DNA from: Macrosoma leucophasiata
Taxonomy: Eukaryota > Arthropoda > Insecta > Lepidoptera > Hedylidae
Direction of reading: 5' to 3'
DNA length: 64,000 nucleotides
Assembly (NCBI GenBank): GCA_036365455.1
Contig: JAWQUS010000008.1
Span: 10,337,501 to 10,401,500 of the forward strand
The translations under genes were made by a program, and so were the position numbers. The notes below the pieces were generated by a model. That model saw only the letters and a list, made by a program, of their open reading frames with translations, searched no databases and was not told where the DNA came from. This document shows positions 11,270-23,600 of the stretch, piece after piece. Positions within the stretch are counted from its first letter, which is position 1, and every line of letters starts with the position of its first letter.

Positions 11270-11545
11270 CCATACATTATTATGCAACCGAAAGTGCTGA
11301 ACACTACCATTTTGCGGTCATTCACGACCTCCAACACTGGGACTTTACCACCAGTATTTGAAATTCTTAAATGTTAATGTACAGAAATGTGGACTAGTGG
11401 ATATGATAAGTCAATATTTTTAATGGTGCACCAGTTAGATGTTCAGTTCCGTTGCTCAAGAGCGTGGGTACCAACGCATTACCGTTAAATGATGTGGTTA
11501 AACGATAGTTAGTGATCAGGACTATTTTGTTGTAGAGGCGACGCA
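11270..11545. mobile_element. Degenerate family A fragments, both orientations
   Basis: gtgctgaacactaccattt near 11294 is the reverse of the family A core. A second diverged piece with ccaacgcattacc and a tagtgatcagg-like remnant follows on the plus strand to about 11545. Both lack tails. Confidence 0.35.
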
Positions 11546-12318
11546 TTATGAAGTGACCGATATTTGAATGACATATTATAGGCACAGCTAAGTCTTTAAA
11601 GCTTATATGTGTAACTACTTATAGCATTTTATCGAGGTTTATTGTTCTACGACTTTTTACAAATCTTGATAAATAACCCAAATAAAACAAACAATAGAGT
11701 GTTTTGAAAAAGGGCATTAGGTACTGCCGCTGCGTCTCTCCGCACCCCGCTGCTCGTGGCGATATTTTGTCTAGGTATACTACGTACCTTACATGGCATA
11801 CTTACTTTCAGAGTAAATGCCAGTTCAGGGGCTAGAAAATAATGTTGTATAAGAAAACTTAAATTTTTTAACTATTCATTTTAAAAAGTTGCAGTACACA
11901 TGTTGTTGGGATTGCCGTAGAGAGGCAGCCCGCAAGAGGTGATTTCGAGGTGCGCTAATTTCAATAAACTCTGTATAAAGGCTTTAAATAAAATTACACT
12001 ATGACCAATAGGAACGGAGCAACAATTAAAAATATTGCCAAAACGGGAAAAAATGTTGGCTACGCGGAAGACATCTCGGGTATAGCTAGTAGCATAAAAT
12101 ATTTATCGTGAAATGGAGAACATAGCTTGGCAAACTTTGAATTTGAAACAATTTAGGTTTGTTATGCATGTGAACTTGCTTACATGTGTTAGCAACAAGA
12201 GTTTAGTGTTGTATGTAAAACTTGAATTTAAAGTGTCACATATGACTTTTGATGGAAGAAGATTTATTCAAGTTATTGAATTAATTGGTTTGTTATTTAT
12301 CAGTTTAAATTACTTTTA
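11546..12318. other. Quiet intronic stretch
   Basis: AT-rich with a small GC-rich patch (gccgctgcgtctctccgcacc, about 11725-11760). No feature recognised. A 72-codon plus ORF at 12113-12331 is unsupported and runs into the next transposon. Confidence 0.4.
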
Positions 12319-12660
12319 TCTATACATATAATAAAACTGTAGAAGTTCAAATTCTGTACATTAAAAATATTGAAAAAATAAATACCAGGGAATGTTACTA
12401 GATCGATACTGAACCCAAATATGTGATTAGAAAATTTTTTGTCTGTCTGTCTGTCTGTTTGTTCAAGCATCACATAAAAACTACTGGTCCGATTACAATG
12501 AAACTTGGTATGATTATACTTTAACCTTTGGCGCACAATACTGGGTACTTTTTATCCCGGAAAAATGTCTGTTTGTCTCTGTGTTTGTGCACGCTAATTT
12601 CAGAAACAGCGTATTTGATCTGCGGTTTTTACTAATATATTGTAGCAAGTTTAACTTAAT
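12319..12660 (+). mobile_element. 5' part of a Helitron-like element
   Basis: Starts A|TCTATACATATAATAAAACTG and continues through tctgtacatta, a (gtct)n tract and tttggcgcacaatactggg. It is colinear with 26280-26580, and its first half with 360-560. No CTAG end is visible before the next repeat, so it is truncated or hybrid. Confidence 0.55.
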
Positions 12661-12764
12661 ATTTAGTGTTTGTTTCGTGTGAATCAGTTCAGAAATGAAA
12701 AAGTTATGTCAATTTAAAGAATCGTATCGAATATTTTAAAGCTATTCTGTATCTTAGTTCTATC

Positions 12765-13015
12765 TTTAAGGGGGTTTCGTACCTGAAAGGAAAAAACGGA
12801 CCCTACGGATTACTAATCCACCGCTGTCTGTCTGTCTGTCTGTCCGTCCGTCAGTCATTCTGTAACCAGGTTGTATGTCATAAATAGGGATAGCTAGAAA
12901 GCTAACATTTTCACAACTTATGTATTTATGTAACTGCTATAAAGACAAAATTAATTATTAAAAGATAAGAATAAGAAAAGGGTTAAGGGGTCCATGGGGG
13001 CATACAATAAACGTG
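12765..13015 (+). mobile_element. Dispersed repeat, ggtttcgtacc family (E)
   Basis: gggtttcgtacctgaaagg, ggaccctacgg, a (gtct)n(gtcc)n tract, ccaggttgtatgtcataaa and gatagctagaaagctaacattttcaca in order. The same order appears at 26700 and 36735. These are 3' parts of a widespread lepidopteran non-LTR or SINE-like repeat; exact class not known to me. Confidence 0.55.
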
Positions 13016-13069
13016 TTTTTTTTTCGTAGCAAGTAGACGTTTAAAACTTTCACAGAATTTTTAGGTGTT

Positions 13070-13445
13070 ATTTGGTGGCGTTAGTGGTGTTGGTGGCATT
13101 GGTGGTGTTGGTAGTGGTGGTGGTGGTGGCATTGGTGGCGTTAGTGGGTTTGGTCATTGATGTTATTGGTGTCGTTGGTGGAGATGATGGTGGATTTTAG
13201 TCGCGATGGAGGCATTAGTGGCGTTGGTGTCGTTGGTGGTGTTGTTTGGTAGTTTCGGAGGCATTGGTTGTGGCGGTGGTGGTTTTGGTGGCGTAGGTGT
13301 TTGGTGATGTTGGTGTTGGTGGTGGCGTTGATGGCGTTGGTGGCGTTTGTGTTGGTGACAGTGGTAGCGGTGGCAGTGGTGGTGGTGGTGACGATGGTGG
13401 TGATGGTGGTGGTAGTGTTCAAGTAGTGTTGGTGGCATTAGTGGT
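13070..13445. repeat. GGTGGY-rich degenerate minisatellite
   Basis: About 375 bp of irregular ggtggcgtt/ggtggtgtt/ggtggcatt hexamer-nonamer repeats. The purine/T bias keeps minus-strand frames open for 91-93 codons of Thr/Asn/His/Pro; these low-complexity frames are not taken as genes. Confidence 0.85.
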
Positions 13446-14252
13446 TAAAAATGCACAACGTTAATATTCAATTTTTGACATCCGACATTTGTCCGCCATT
13501 ATGAACCTAAGCACAGACATTACATGTCATATTTTCTGCCACAGATCTACGGTAGACTCGATCGAAACCTATTTACAATAAAAGCTCGTAAAAAAATAAT
13601 TATTCTGAGTCGAGAACATGTATACACAAAATTCGTATTCTTTGATAATTCGTGAAATAAAATCAATAATTTTATAAATTCAAATGTCAATGCCCGCCGT
13701 TATGACGTACCTACACATTTCTTTTTTAATAAATGTCATTGATGTATTACCGAAATTGGACAAGCCACGAAATTTTCAAAAATCAATTGCTGTTTGTTAT
13801 AAAAAAAATATTTACTTTAAAGCGATAAAAAGTTCGCCGGGCCAGCAAGTATGCAAATAAATTTAATCAATTTTATTTCTCTCTTTATTTATGGAGCTTA
13901 TTCGGTGAGCGAGTATGGCGCTCCTGTAGGAAAATTACAATTAAATAAATTAAAATCAATTACAATTAAATTTAAATGATAAAAAATATAGAATACAATT
14001 ACCTACATAAGAAAAATAAAACTAAATATAATAAAAATATTAAAAAGCGCAATTAAAAGTACTAGTATGTAGGTATATACTCGTAGTATATTAATTGGTT
14101 ATTTCTGGCTCTGTAATAAATAAAGTGAGACGGAAAAATTTACTTTCACTAATCTTCATAATGTAGGATCAGAAAAATAGCTTACAGAAGCTATGTTCGA
14201 TGCTATCGGTTTTGACTTTCCTACATTAAACTCTGAAACTATTTACTTACGA
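13446..14252. other. Quiet intronic stretch
   Basis: AT-rich. aaaagttcgccgggccagcaagtatg near 13828-13850 resembles an eroded Helitron-like 3' end. Nothing else recognised. Confidence 0.4.
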
Positions 14253-14602
14253 CTAGCTGTGCCCGCGACTTCATCCGCGTGAGAATTTATGATTGGTCAG
14301 TTCCTACCCGGATGAAGTCGTGGGCGCAGCTAGTACAAAAGTAGCCTAAGTTACTCCTCATTACATCAGCTATCTGCCAGTGAAAGTCCCGTCAAAATCG
14401 GTCCAGGCGTTCCCAAGATTAGCCCCACCAAACAGACAGACGGACAGACAGATAGACAGACAGACAAAAATTGTAAAAAATGTTGTTTTAGTATATGTGC
14501 CGTGTATACATACATGTATATGCATTCAATAAAATTGGAGTGTCTGTTTGTAATATACAATATATTACAAACAGACACTCCAATTTTATTAATTTGTATA
14601 GA
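14253..14602 (-). mobile_element. Helitron-like element with internal head-to-head hairpin
   Basis: Minus strand: A|TCTATAC at 14602 down to ggcacagCTAG|T at 14253. A perfect 29-bp inverted repeat (arms 14528-14556 and 14562-14590, 5-nt loop) duplicates the 5' end head-to-head. A second inversion near the other end repeats the cgcagctagt terminus at 14326-14335. Looks like a partly palindromic derivative of two insertions. Confidence 0.6.
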
Positions 14603-15560
14603 TAAAAATAAAATTCTTCATAGTAAACGGTTAAATGCAAAAGCAAAAAAATTATATTTCATGTTCGGAAAAAGCTTTATAAATAGAATAAAAGTCTATT
14701 GACGTATTTAACAACGCGTAGGTATCGTTTATTTTACAATTTATGGATTTCTACTACTACCAAAAGTCACAAAGTCACATAAATCTAAATATTCACATCT
14801 CTATACACAAAGTCATATATAGGTACCATATGACTTGTACATTATTAAAACATCAACAAAAAAACAACCACACACCACGTCAGATTTAAAAATAACGGAA
14901 ATAAAAGTGTTAAAACTGAAAAATCCAGGTGAACGCCTAGCAAACTAACAATTCGGTTAGGGTAGCACTCAATTATGACTTACCTAACTGCACCACGAGT
15001 TAACTGGGAATGTGTCGCTAACTACAAGTTAAATATTCACCAAGCCGCTACATTGTGTGGCGTTAGACCGCTACTGGGACAGCTAAAATAAGCCCGAAGT
15101 TGTATTCTGTTCTTTGTTGTGATATACGCTTTTAGTAGTTTTATTGTTCGCTCTCACATTTACTGTTGCTTACTGAAATGATGCAGCTCTGATAAAGTTT
15201 AACGTTCGATACGATTTTGTGCTGTTGTCAGATGGCTCTGTCGCTCCGGGTATGTAGTTCGGTGTAAGTGCTATGTTAGAGATTTTAAGGTGTAGACTTT
15301 CAAGGGATTATTTATATAAATAAAAATGAATCACCGAAATGTTTTACGCGCATAATTCTAAATGACTTTACTAAATTGAATACAATTTTCGTTTGTGTTT
15401 GTTTTTGCCAGGAGAAGGTTTGTGAAAAATATATATTTAAAAAAAAATATAGCGTATGGTGGTAAAAAAGTTCGCCGGGTCTGTTAGTCTAATACATTTG
15501 TATGCGTTTGCATTGATTATTAATAGGTACGCTATATTCATATTACGCTCAAAATTGTTC
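14603..15560. other. Quiet intronic stretch
   Basis: No confident feature. aaaagttcgccgggtctgttagtc at 15466-15490 looks like another degraded Helitron-like terminus. Confidence 0.4.
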
Positions 15561-15745
15561 CGTGATTATAGATTCGGTCCGCCTATCGGATTCGGTCCGG
15601 TGGACCGACTTCGCCGACCAAATCCGCGCGAGCGGACCGCATCGGACCAAATCCGCTGTCGCTTTGGCCAGACACGGCCAGATTTGGTTCGGAGCGTACC
15701 GAATCCGCTCTCCGCTCCGTACTAAATCCGGACGTGTGTTACGAC
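15561..15745. mobile_element. GC-rich cggattcggt element, copy 1
   Basis: Multiple short direct and inverted motifs (cggattcggtcc, ggaccaaatccg, gatttggttcggagcg, aaatccggacgtgtgtta). Copy 2 at 17635-17840 shares gatttggttcggagcgta and aaatccggacgtgtgttac. Repeated subterminal motifs suggest a non-autonomous DNA transposon. Six-frame ORFs here are by-products. Confidence 0.5.
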
Positions 15746-16249
15746 TATTACGTGTGACACATTTATTATGTCATTCACGAAAAATGTGAGAGAAAATACA
15801 AAAAACACGCTAGTGTAAGATTGACCATTTGCAATGAGTTCAGGATTGAATTTAAATACCCGCGTTTACTCGTGAATTGACGATGACAGAGGCGGTATTT
15901 TCCATCAGATACTGCTGCCCATACTGCGTTATTGCAATTACGACCAAACTGTCTCTATTCGATCGATTTGAACGCCATTGTTCGGTTCACTGACTGCACT
16001 AGCGGAAGAATAATCCTCCACAAGTGAGCGGTGAGGTCGTCAGAATCGAACGCCTTTGTTATTTTATACTCACTATAGATAGTTTAAAATGATTTGGCTT
16101 GGCAAAAAAACATATATTTACATTAATATGTTTTCATTCTTTTATGTTAAATTTTAAAAGATTTTTTAATTAATTAAAAATTGATTAAAAATTTGCGAGC
16201 ACGTCCGTCAAAAGCTGGTTAGTCGGAGCCTGAAGTTTTTGTTGAAAGC
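15746..16249. other. Quiet intronic stretch
   Basis: AT-rich with no recognised element. Confidence 0.4.
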
Positions 16250-16520
16250 CACCGGTCTATTGATAGCGATTTTCCCGCTCGAAGTGAGTCCATAACGACA
16301 TTAGCGATTCCCAGTGTGTCTGTCGCCCACCGGCCACCGTCGGCTTTAAACTACTTACAGTCTTAGTATTGTGCAGGATTTTAACCATTTCCAAATCTGC
16401 GCAGATATTTCATGTTGCGAGTGGCGGACGTGGTGCTCTGATCTGGATTTGCTTTATGGCTTCAATTTTACTTAGAACGGACTTTTCGATGCTTATGTTT
16501 TTGTATTTCGTTACATGGTT
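16250..16520 (+). repeat. Local direct duplication, unit 1
   Basis: Shares with unit 2 (16678-16941) the ordered words ctcgctcgaagtgag / cccgctcgaagtgag, gattcccagtg, caccggcc, tagtattgtgcaggatt, tttaaccatt, tttgctttatgg/atag and ttgtatttcgttacat. Spacing between units is 421-428 bp. Diverged, so an old tandem duplication or two copies of one unknown element. Confidence 0.65.
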
Positions 16521-16677
16521 TATTAATTGTCGCTAGAATTTTTTTAAAATGTTGGGAGGACACTGTGGCAATTTCAAAAGTCTATTGATTTATAGGTTAT
16601 GGAACTAACTAATAGTATTAAGTATTTATCTTTACTAGTGCAATAAAGCCGAAGACAAACTCTTCAGCTTTAAGGCC

Positions 16678-16941
16678 ACCGCGACTACTGATAGCAATTT
16701 TCTCGCTCGAAGTGAGTTCATAACGTGATTAGTGATTCCCAGTGACTGTTCACCGGCCTCTATCGGCTTTAGACTGCATTAGAGTCTAGTATTGTGCAGG
16801 ATTATATTCAGGATTTTAACCATTACCAAATCCGTTGCTGCAAATGTTGCAAGTGGTGGTTATCAAGATTTGCTTTATAGTTTCTATTTCACTTTAGAAG
16901 GTTTTTTCGCGGCGTTTGGCATTGTATTTCGTTACATAGGT
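16678..16941 (+). repeat. Local direct duplication, unit 2
   Basis: Partner of 16250-16520 in the same orientation, with one 14-bp internal insertion that repeats the caggatt word. A 72-codon ORF inside it (from 16792) is not conserved in unit 1 and is not called. Confidence 0.65.
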
Positions 16942-17220
16942 ATTATGCCGCGACGTGTGCTCTTTGGTTTTGATACCAATATTAGTTTTTTGTTCTATAA
17001 TTCGTCTTAATTTAAACTATCTTGAAGTTAAATTTCATTACAATCTGCTCATGGAACATGCAGACAGAAATATTTATTTTATCATTCAAAATATTAGGTA
17101 GTGAAAGTATGGAAGTTTTTTTTAAGCTCTAATCACAGTATGGAAGTTGTTGTTCAAAAAATCTAAACAGGTTTAGAGGATTTTTTTAACCAGTTAGTAG
17201 AATGTACTAAACTGGTAATT

Positions 17221-17510
17221 TACTGGTAGTAGAGCTCCAGTGACAGAGCTCGCGGGCGTAGGCACCACCGCATTACCTAATATACTTGCCGCTAAATGGT
17301 AGTGTTCAGCACTATCGTGTTCCGGTCAGGAGGTAATGTACGGCCCTGTAATTTCCGGCGCAGAGGCATAACACCTTAGGCCTCTGGAGTGGTAACGCAT
17401 CTGCATTTTGACTTGGTCTTTGTGTAAGTGTTTATAGGCTGCAGTCATCACTTAACATCAACGTGAAATGCATGCTTGTTTGCCACTTCCCTTACATAAA
17501 AATAAAAATG
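17221..17510 (+). mobile_element. SINE-like element, family A
   Basis: Nearly full-length, very close to the 4063 copy: gtagagctccagtgacagagctcg through gcttgtttgccacttcc, with a short A-rich tail (acataaaaataaaaatg). Confidence 0.7.
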
Positions 17511-17634
17511 TATGTAGGTATATTTATTTGTGTATTATTGAATAGTTATACTTTTTTAAGATGTGTTTATGTCTCAGGAATAATAAAAAAAGAAAAATAC
17601 CACGAAAACTATTTTTTGAAAAAAAAATTACACA

Positions 17635-17840
17635 CTTCGCCGACTAAATCCGCTCTCGCTACACACGACCGGATTCGGTACAGGGGACTGAATCCGCCAA
17701 CCAAATCCGCGCGAGCGGACATCATCGGACTTGATTAATAGTAATTATGTCTGCCGGACTCCTCTACACACGACCAGATTTGGTTCGGAGCGTAGCGAAT
17801 CCGCGGTCCGCTCCGTACCAAATCCGGACGTGTGTTACTA
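17635..17840. mobile_element. GC-rich cggattcggt element, copy 2
   Basis: Contains ccgactaaatccgctctcgc, acacacgaccggattcggta and, at the right end, gatttggttcggagcgta plus aaatccggacgtgtgttact, matching 15561-15745. The acacacgacc word occurs twice in direct orientation. Confidence 0.5.
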
Positions 17841-17872
17841 CTATTAGACGGTTCGCGCCAGTTCGCATTGAC

Positions 17873-18300
17873 AAAAAGTAAATCGGGTTTTGGCGGGAAC
17901 CTTGAAAGAGGCGTATGGTGCTCTTATTTTATTTCATTTTCTTGGTGTATTTTTAAGTTATGTTGAATAAAGTTGGTTGGTTGGCATTTTGTTTGATATA
18001 GGTTTATTACAGTGCCCGTGTATAGTGAAATAGAATAACAGTGCGAATCACGACCTTTCAGGTTGCCTCCAAAACTTCATTGTAAATGTGCTGGTCTAGC
18101 CATCGCTTTACTCGAATAACTTGACTGTAACTCACTTGACTGACATATTATACTTGCTAACTACTTACATATTATACTTGATGACTATATTATACTAACT
18201 TTCACGCTGCTTAAATAAATACGAAATATCGTTTTACTTGACACTGGAAATATGCGTAATAGCGATGCCATAATAACAAAACAAAAAAAAAAAGTAAATC
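17873..18300 (+). mobile_element. Family G retroposon with 12-bp target duplication
   Basis: AAAAAGTAAATC occurs immediately before (17873-17884) and, after an A-run, at the 3' end (about 18289-18300). The 400-bp body starts gggttttggcgggaaccttg, includes aggcgtatggtgctc and caggttgcctccaaaac, and ends gcgatgccataata plus poly(A). A 3' poly(A) tail and target duplication are hallmarks of LINE-driven retroposition. No ORF. Second copy at 48730-49154. Confidence 0.8.
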
Positions 18301-20536
18301 AAATGTCATGTAGAGCCTACCTTCTAATGAACAGTTACAAACTCTACAAAGCCTCATTTTACAAACTAGAGTACTTTAGACCTTAGTCAAAAATTGTGAA
18401 CTTACCAGTTTCGTTACTACAAGAAAATTCTGACTAATTTTGTAACCGAAAAATATTGAAGTAGGTATGTTAATAAACGATTGTAAAAAAAAGTATACTA
18501 TAATTACGTAAGTAGACCAGTTTTCATTACAACGCATCGGGTATTTTTATGTTACGCCCTGTAATTTAATATAATTAAAAGTAACATGTAGGTATCAATC
18601 AATGTTCTTGTGTAGATGTTGTAGAACAGAACAGACAAACTAAAATAGTGCTATAGAATATGATTAAAATTGTTACTCTTATTTATAGTACAGCTGTATA
18701 TAATATCCGCATGATAGAAGAGGAAAATATTAAAAATGGACTTAATTAAACACAAAAAAAATATTTTAAGAATAATATGACTATCACAAAAAACGAAAAT
18801 AGGCATACACAATACAATAAGAATCATAAAAAATAAAAAAATCCAAATCAGCATGTGCTAGATATGGAATACCCAGCGCCGAATTTAACAAAAAACATTT
18901 ACATTTAACATTTAAATTTATTCTAAATTTAACATAATCACTATGTGCTGATAGATTAGGTGCGGCGATGCCTACGCCCCAGAGCTCTGACACTGGTACT
19001 AGATAGATACCATAGATAAAAACATGGTACGTATATGGACTTAAACAAAAATCACATTAAAACCTCTGTGTTTAGTCATACATATTTTACGCTAAGGCGA
19101 GACTTGTTATTAAACAAATAAAAATATAATATCAACATAATACAATTTCCAGAGTACAATTTGAACAAAACGTTGCTGTTCCTAACAAATTTTCCACAGA
19201 GTAGTTCCCGAAACCTGTTAAGCTCCAAGATGTTGGCATTTTAATAACTGAGAGCACGTCGGCGGTGCTCGGTAAACTTGAAATTAACTTGGTGCCCACG
19301 GGAGGGATATGCACTCTGCCATGAATACGCTGCTTTGTACTTCTATTGTTACTTGTTATAACAACCAGCTACATACTCCTCTTGATTCTACCGTACCTAT
19401 GTAATACCTATCGTCTTAAAGCACCATTGTTTTCATCAATAGGTAGAAAAATAATACTGAACATACACCATATGAGTATAGGTACCTACATACATCCTTT
19501 TATTAGAGGTTTGAAATGAAAAATAATAAGTCATACTTCAAAAAGAGAGAAAAGAATGTACATGAATATTTTTATTTCGAGTAATATCTTACAACCGTTT
19601 TCGAAAAGCCTTTAGAAATCATTAATTACCTAGAGCAAATAACTATTACATAAAGTAAAACGGATATAAAGTAAATAAAAATATGATATGGTCTAAATTA
19701 AAATAGGTAAAGTTACTATTAAAAATATAATTTAAAAAATTCAATTCCTTAATTTTAACCTAAAGACGGTTGTTTAAATATATCTGCGTAAAATACATCT
19801 AAATTTAAATGAAATTATCTCCTCAGTTATGAGGATTCGCAAATATAATGCGTTTTATAAATATCGATTCCAATGTTATATTGTCATCAAATAATTGAAT
19901 TTGCTCATCTGATATTCCGTATTAAAATAGTTTTGCGTAGATTCCACGTACCGTCGCTGCTTTTATTTAATTACGTTTTCGACGTCTCGAACATGAAAAG
20001 CGTTTTAATTATTATGAATTTAGCCGGAACCCACGTGATTTGGGATTCATCAACTGTATAAATACATCGGAATCACAGAAGATAATAAATAGAAATTCAA
20101 TCGGAATAATTCATCGAACGTTCGAATCACGCCGCACGAGATCTGATGCATATTATCATATCTACATTTTATGGGTGGATTTATGCGCTTTATCATTTTT
20201 ACGATTGGGCGGCGCGAGCGGTGAGAGGTCGTAACCTGTCAGCTCGTTCTGCGATCGGATCGGATACGATTTGTTTATCTACGCGGTTACGCGGTACCTT
20301 AGCTATTTTTTCTTGAATTTGTAGGCATTACCACATATAACTAAACAGCATGGTTATGAAATCCACCTGTATAATTACTACGTTTATCGTGTAGTAAGAC
20401 GAAATAGGTTTTTATGCATAATTAGAAATGCCATTGTACCTAGATGCCATTAAAAATTTTATGAAACGGATTATTTATTGTCATTGAATTATTAAAAATC
20501 ATTGTCATCAAATTTTGGTGCAAATCCGGTGCGATA
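18301..20536. other. Long quiet intronic stretch
   Basis: Very AT-rich with scattered GC pockets near 18950-18995 and 20110-20280. The ORFs of 60-69 codons have no signature. The second pocket (gattgggcggcgcgagcgg, near 20200) is unique in the window and could be regulatory; unproven. Confidence 0.4.
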
Positions 20537-20870
20537 TCTATACAAATAAATAAAATTGGAGTGTCTGTTTGTAATATTAAAATAACCGCTTTTTACTAAA
20601 TGCATATGTATAATATGTATACACGGTACATATACCAAAATATTTTTTACAATTTTTGTCTGTCTGTCTGTCTGTCTGTTTGGCGGGGCTAATCTTGGGA
20701 ACGGCTGGACCGATTTTTACGGGACTTTCACTGGCAGATAGCTGATGTAATGAGGAGTAACTTAGGCTACTTTTATACTAGCTTCGCCCACTACTGCGTC
20801 CGGGTAGATACTGAACAATCATCCACGTGAGAATTTATTCTCACGTGGATGAAGTCGCGGGGACAGCTAG
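20537..20870 (+). mobile_element. Helitron-like element, 334 bp
   Basis: A|TCTATACAAATAAAT at the left, ggggacagCTAG|T at the right. A perfect palindrome of 13-bp half-sites (20821-20850 region, ccacgtgagaa/ttctcacgtgg) sits shortly before the 3' end, as Helitron 3' hairpins do. Contains the (gtct)n tract and acgggactttcactggcaga block. Confidence 0.65.
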
Positions 20871-21091
20871 TCTTATATATAAAATTCTCGTGTCACAATG
20901 TTCTTTCCCGTACTCCTCCGAAACGGCTGGATATGAAATTTTGTGAACATATTGGGTAAGTCTGAGAATCGGCCAACATCTATTTTTCATACCCCTAAGT
21001 GACAAGGGTGATTATCCACAAACACTTTTTTTGATTTCTTGGATATTATTTTATATTTCTAAAGCGATACAAAGTTCGTCGGGGCAGCTAG
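20871..21091 (+). mobile_element. Helitron-like element abutting the previous one
   Basis: Begins TCTTATATATAAAATTCTCG exactly at the T after the preceding CTAG and ends gtcggggcagCTAG|T. The two are therefore arranged head-to-tail without intervening bases. Confidence 0.55.
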
Positions 21092-21209
21092 TATTTTGTA
21101 TAAAATCACATTTAACACCTCACACAGTCAATAAGTTGTCAAATCATAAAACAAATCAAATCAGATCAACAATGTTATGAAATCAAGTTAGAAATTAGAT
21201 CAATTTATA

Positions 21210-21592
21210 TTAATTACAAATAAATAAAATTGGCGTGTCTCCGACTTTGATGTGACTTTGACGGGCAGATAGCTGATGTAATAAGGAGTAACTTAGGCTA
21301 CATTTATCCATACATCTACACATACATAATATACAAACCTAGATACAAATAAATAGAATTGGAGTGTTTCCGACTTTGATGGGCAGGTAGCTGATGTAAT
21401 AAGGAGTAACTTAGACTACTTTTATCTATATATATTACTTATAACATACATACAAATAGAATTGAAGTGTCTCCGACTTTGACGGGACTTTCACGGGACA
21501 ATTTCATTTTCCCATACAAATAGTCCGTATCTATCAAACGTTTTACACATTATTTCATTCTGAGGCAATACGAAGTTTGCCGGGTCAGCTAG
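21210..21592 (+). mobile_element. Composite Helitron-like remnants
   Basis: Three short repeats of the aattggcgtgtctccgactttga...gatagctgatgtaataaggag block (about 21228, 21355, 21458), then a 3' part matching 620-726 and ending ccgggtcagCTAG|T at 21589-21592. Looks like stepwise internal duplication. Confidence 0.55.
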
Positions 21593-23600
21593 TAATGAAA
21601 TGAAATCAATAGTTAAATTAAATCAAAGGAGATGTTGCAAAAATGTATGGACTTCCGGCCATGTATTGTGCACAATATCATTAAACAGGCAAAATCAATA
21701 TAAAAACGTTTTTTACTGTATATTTTCACTTATTTAGCTTTGTTTGCAGTTACAAAACATTATTTGCAGTTAAAATTGCAACTCAAAACCAACATGGCGA
21801 ACATGGCGGGCGATGTCATTTTGACATTTTAATTTTTTAAATTGTATTTTGATTTTAAAGTACTTGGAGAAAAAAGTAATATTTTCTAAATACTATCGAA
21901 ATCGATTGATCCCAAGTGTCGGCTGTATCGCCACCATGCTTAACATAGTTGAAAATGATAAAATCATTTGAATCAAATGTGGTTGTAACTCTAAAATATA
22001 TTGTTGAATAAAATAATTGTATTTTTTTCGGATTCTTCTTCAATTTACCCATTTTTTGAGGACGTGTACGAACCAGAGCCGAGCTCGCAACATCTCCTTT
22101 GTTTCAAAATTTTTACAAAATTACTTTTTTTATATAATAACCATAGTCTAATTTACAATTACAGCATTATACTTTATGCTAGATTTTTATCATTCAGACT
22201 CTATTGGACTTTCTGCCATATCTATCACAGCAATGCTATATTGCATTCCAATGCGCAGAAAAAAGTAAAGTCTAATTGATGATAACATCTTTTGTTTTTC
22301 CTCGCATGAAATTGATCAAGGATTGGAAGTTTGCGTCACTGTTTAATGCTTATTGTGTTTACAGACTTCACTTGACCTTCACAATCAGGTAGGTATAGTA
22401 AATAGAATACGTTAGGTACCTATCACGGGGTTTAGAGCATTTAATAATTGTAGATTTGATTGTAATTGTAGGTTAAGACTTGGTATATTTAAATAAACAT
22501 TAGTGGTGAACGGTCCTAATTACTGCTTAGGGTTCTGTAGTTGTAGTAAAGAGGGAGCCGTACCAAGTGGACAGAAGTGAATTCAATCGATCATAATACA
22601 TATTGTCGAATAGTTTAAAATTCATATTCTACTCATGGGGATGGAGCTTATAATTTTTGTAGAATGGTTAATGGGTCAGTTTTACCCATTGACCATCAAT
22701 TGATTTTTGTTTGGAATATGTTACTATGTTATTGGAATTTGAATAAAAAATTGGACCCGATTGATGGATTAAAAGTTTCAAAGATATAGCCAACTATAAA
22801 TATGAACATTATGACTTACTAATTGCTCGGATATTCCTAGTCGCTTAAATATTCAAAGTACTGGTCGCAAGGAACAAGATTTTAAGATTTTTTTATATGA
22901 TTCCATTGATCTACTGTTGTTTGGTCGGTTGTTATTAAATTTTACGCCAAGTCTCAAGCATTCAACGTGTTTTTAATTTAATTTAAAGAAATAGTTGTTT
23001 AAATAATGTGTTTCTCTAATATTTTGCAACTATATTTAAAAGATTTAATAACAGGCATAGTCAGAACACGAAGAAAAATATAACATACTATATAGTGAGT
23101 TAGAAAGTTACCAACGATTGACAGTAATGAGTGCTTGTTTGTGGTTTATTTATTTATAAGGAAGTGTAAGCTGCAAAAGTTCAACGTGAGATTTTAATGT
23201 ATAAAATGTCCTACGATGATGTGTAGGTAAGTTACTTGCAAGTATGTTGGATTGAATAATATATGTGATTTGATTATGTGAATTGGACCAATTTTAGTCT
23301 GCCAGTGACACTAAGTGTAGCCAGTACAAATAGTTTGCGTTCACTGCAACAATTATGTCGCTTGTGAAGGGAATAGCCATATTTACGATGATTCTTGCAA
23401 ACAAGTGTGTCGTGGCAAACTAAACCCTTGCCACTTATTTCTATTACGGGTGCGGTGGTAGCAAATTGGCAGCATTATTTCGGGTTATTACTGTCCTTCG
23501 ACTTCACCGAACTCACACGTGTTGATTCTCACGGTGCGGTGTTTGTGCGGTCAATTCGTGTTATTGTTTTTTTGTACGCACCTGTATCTATAGAAGCTAT
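21593..23600. other. Long quiet intronic stretch
   Basis: AT-rich. A gcttagggttctgtagttg...agccgtaccaag fragment near 22527-22566 is a piece of family E. ORFs of 65-92 codons on both strands have no recognisable domain. Nothing else supported. Confidence 0.4.

Noticed and set aside
13141..13438. Two minus ORFs of 91-93 codons rich in Thr, His and Pro
   Set aside because: Products of a GGTGGY repeat; low-complexity in every frame.
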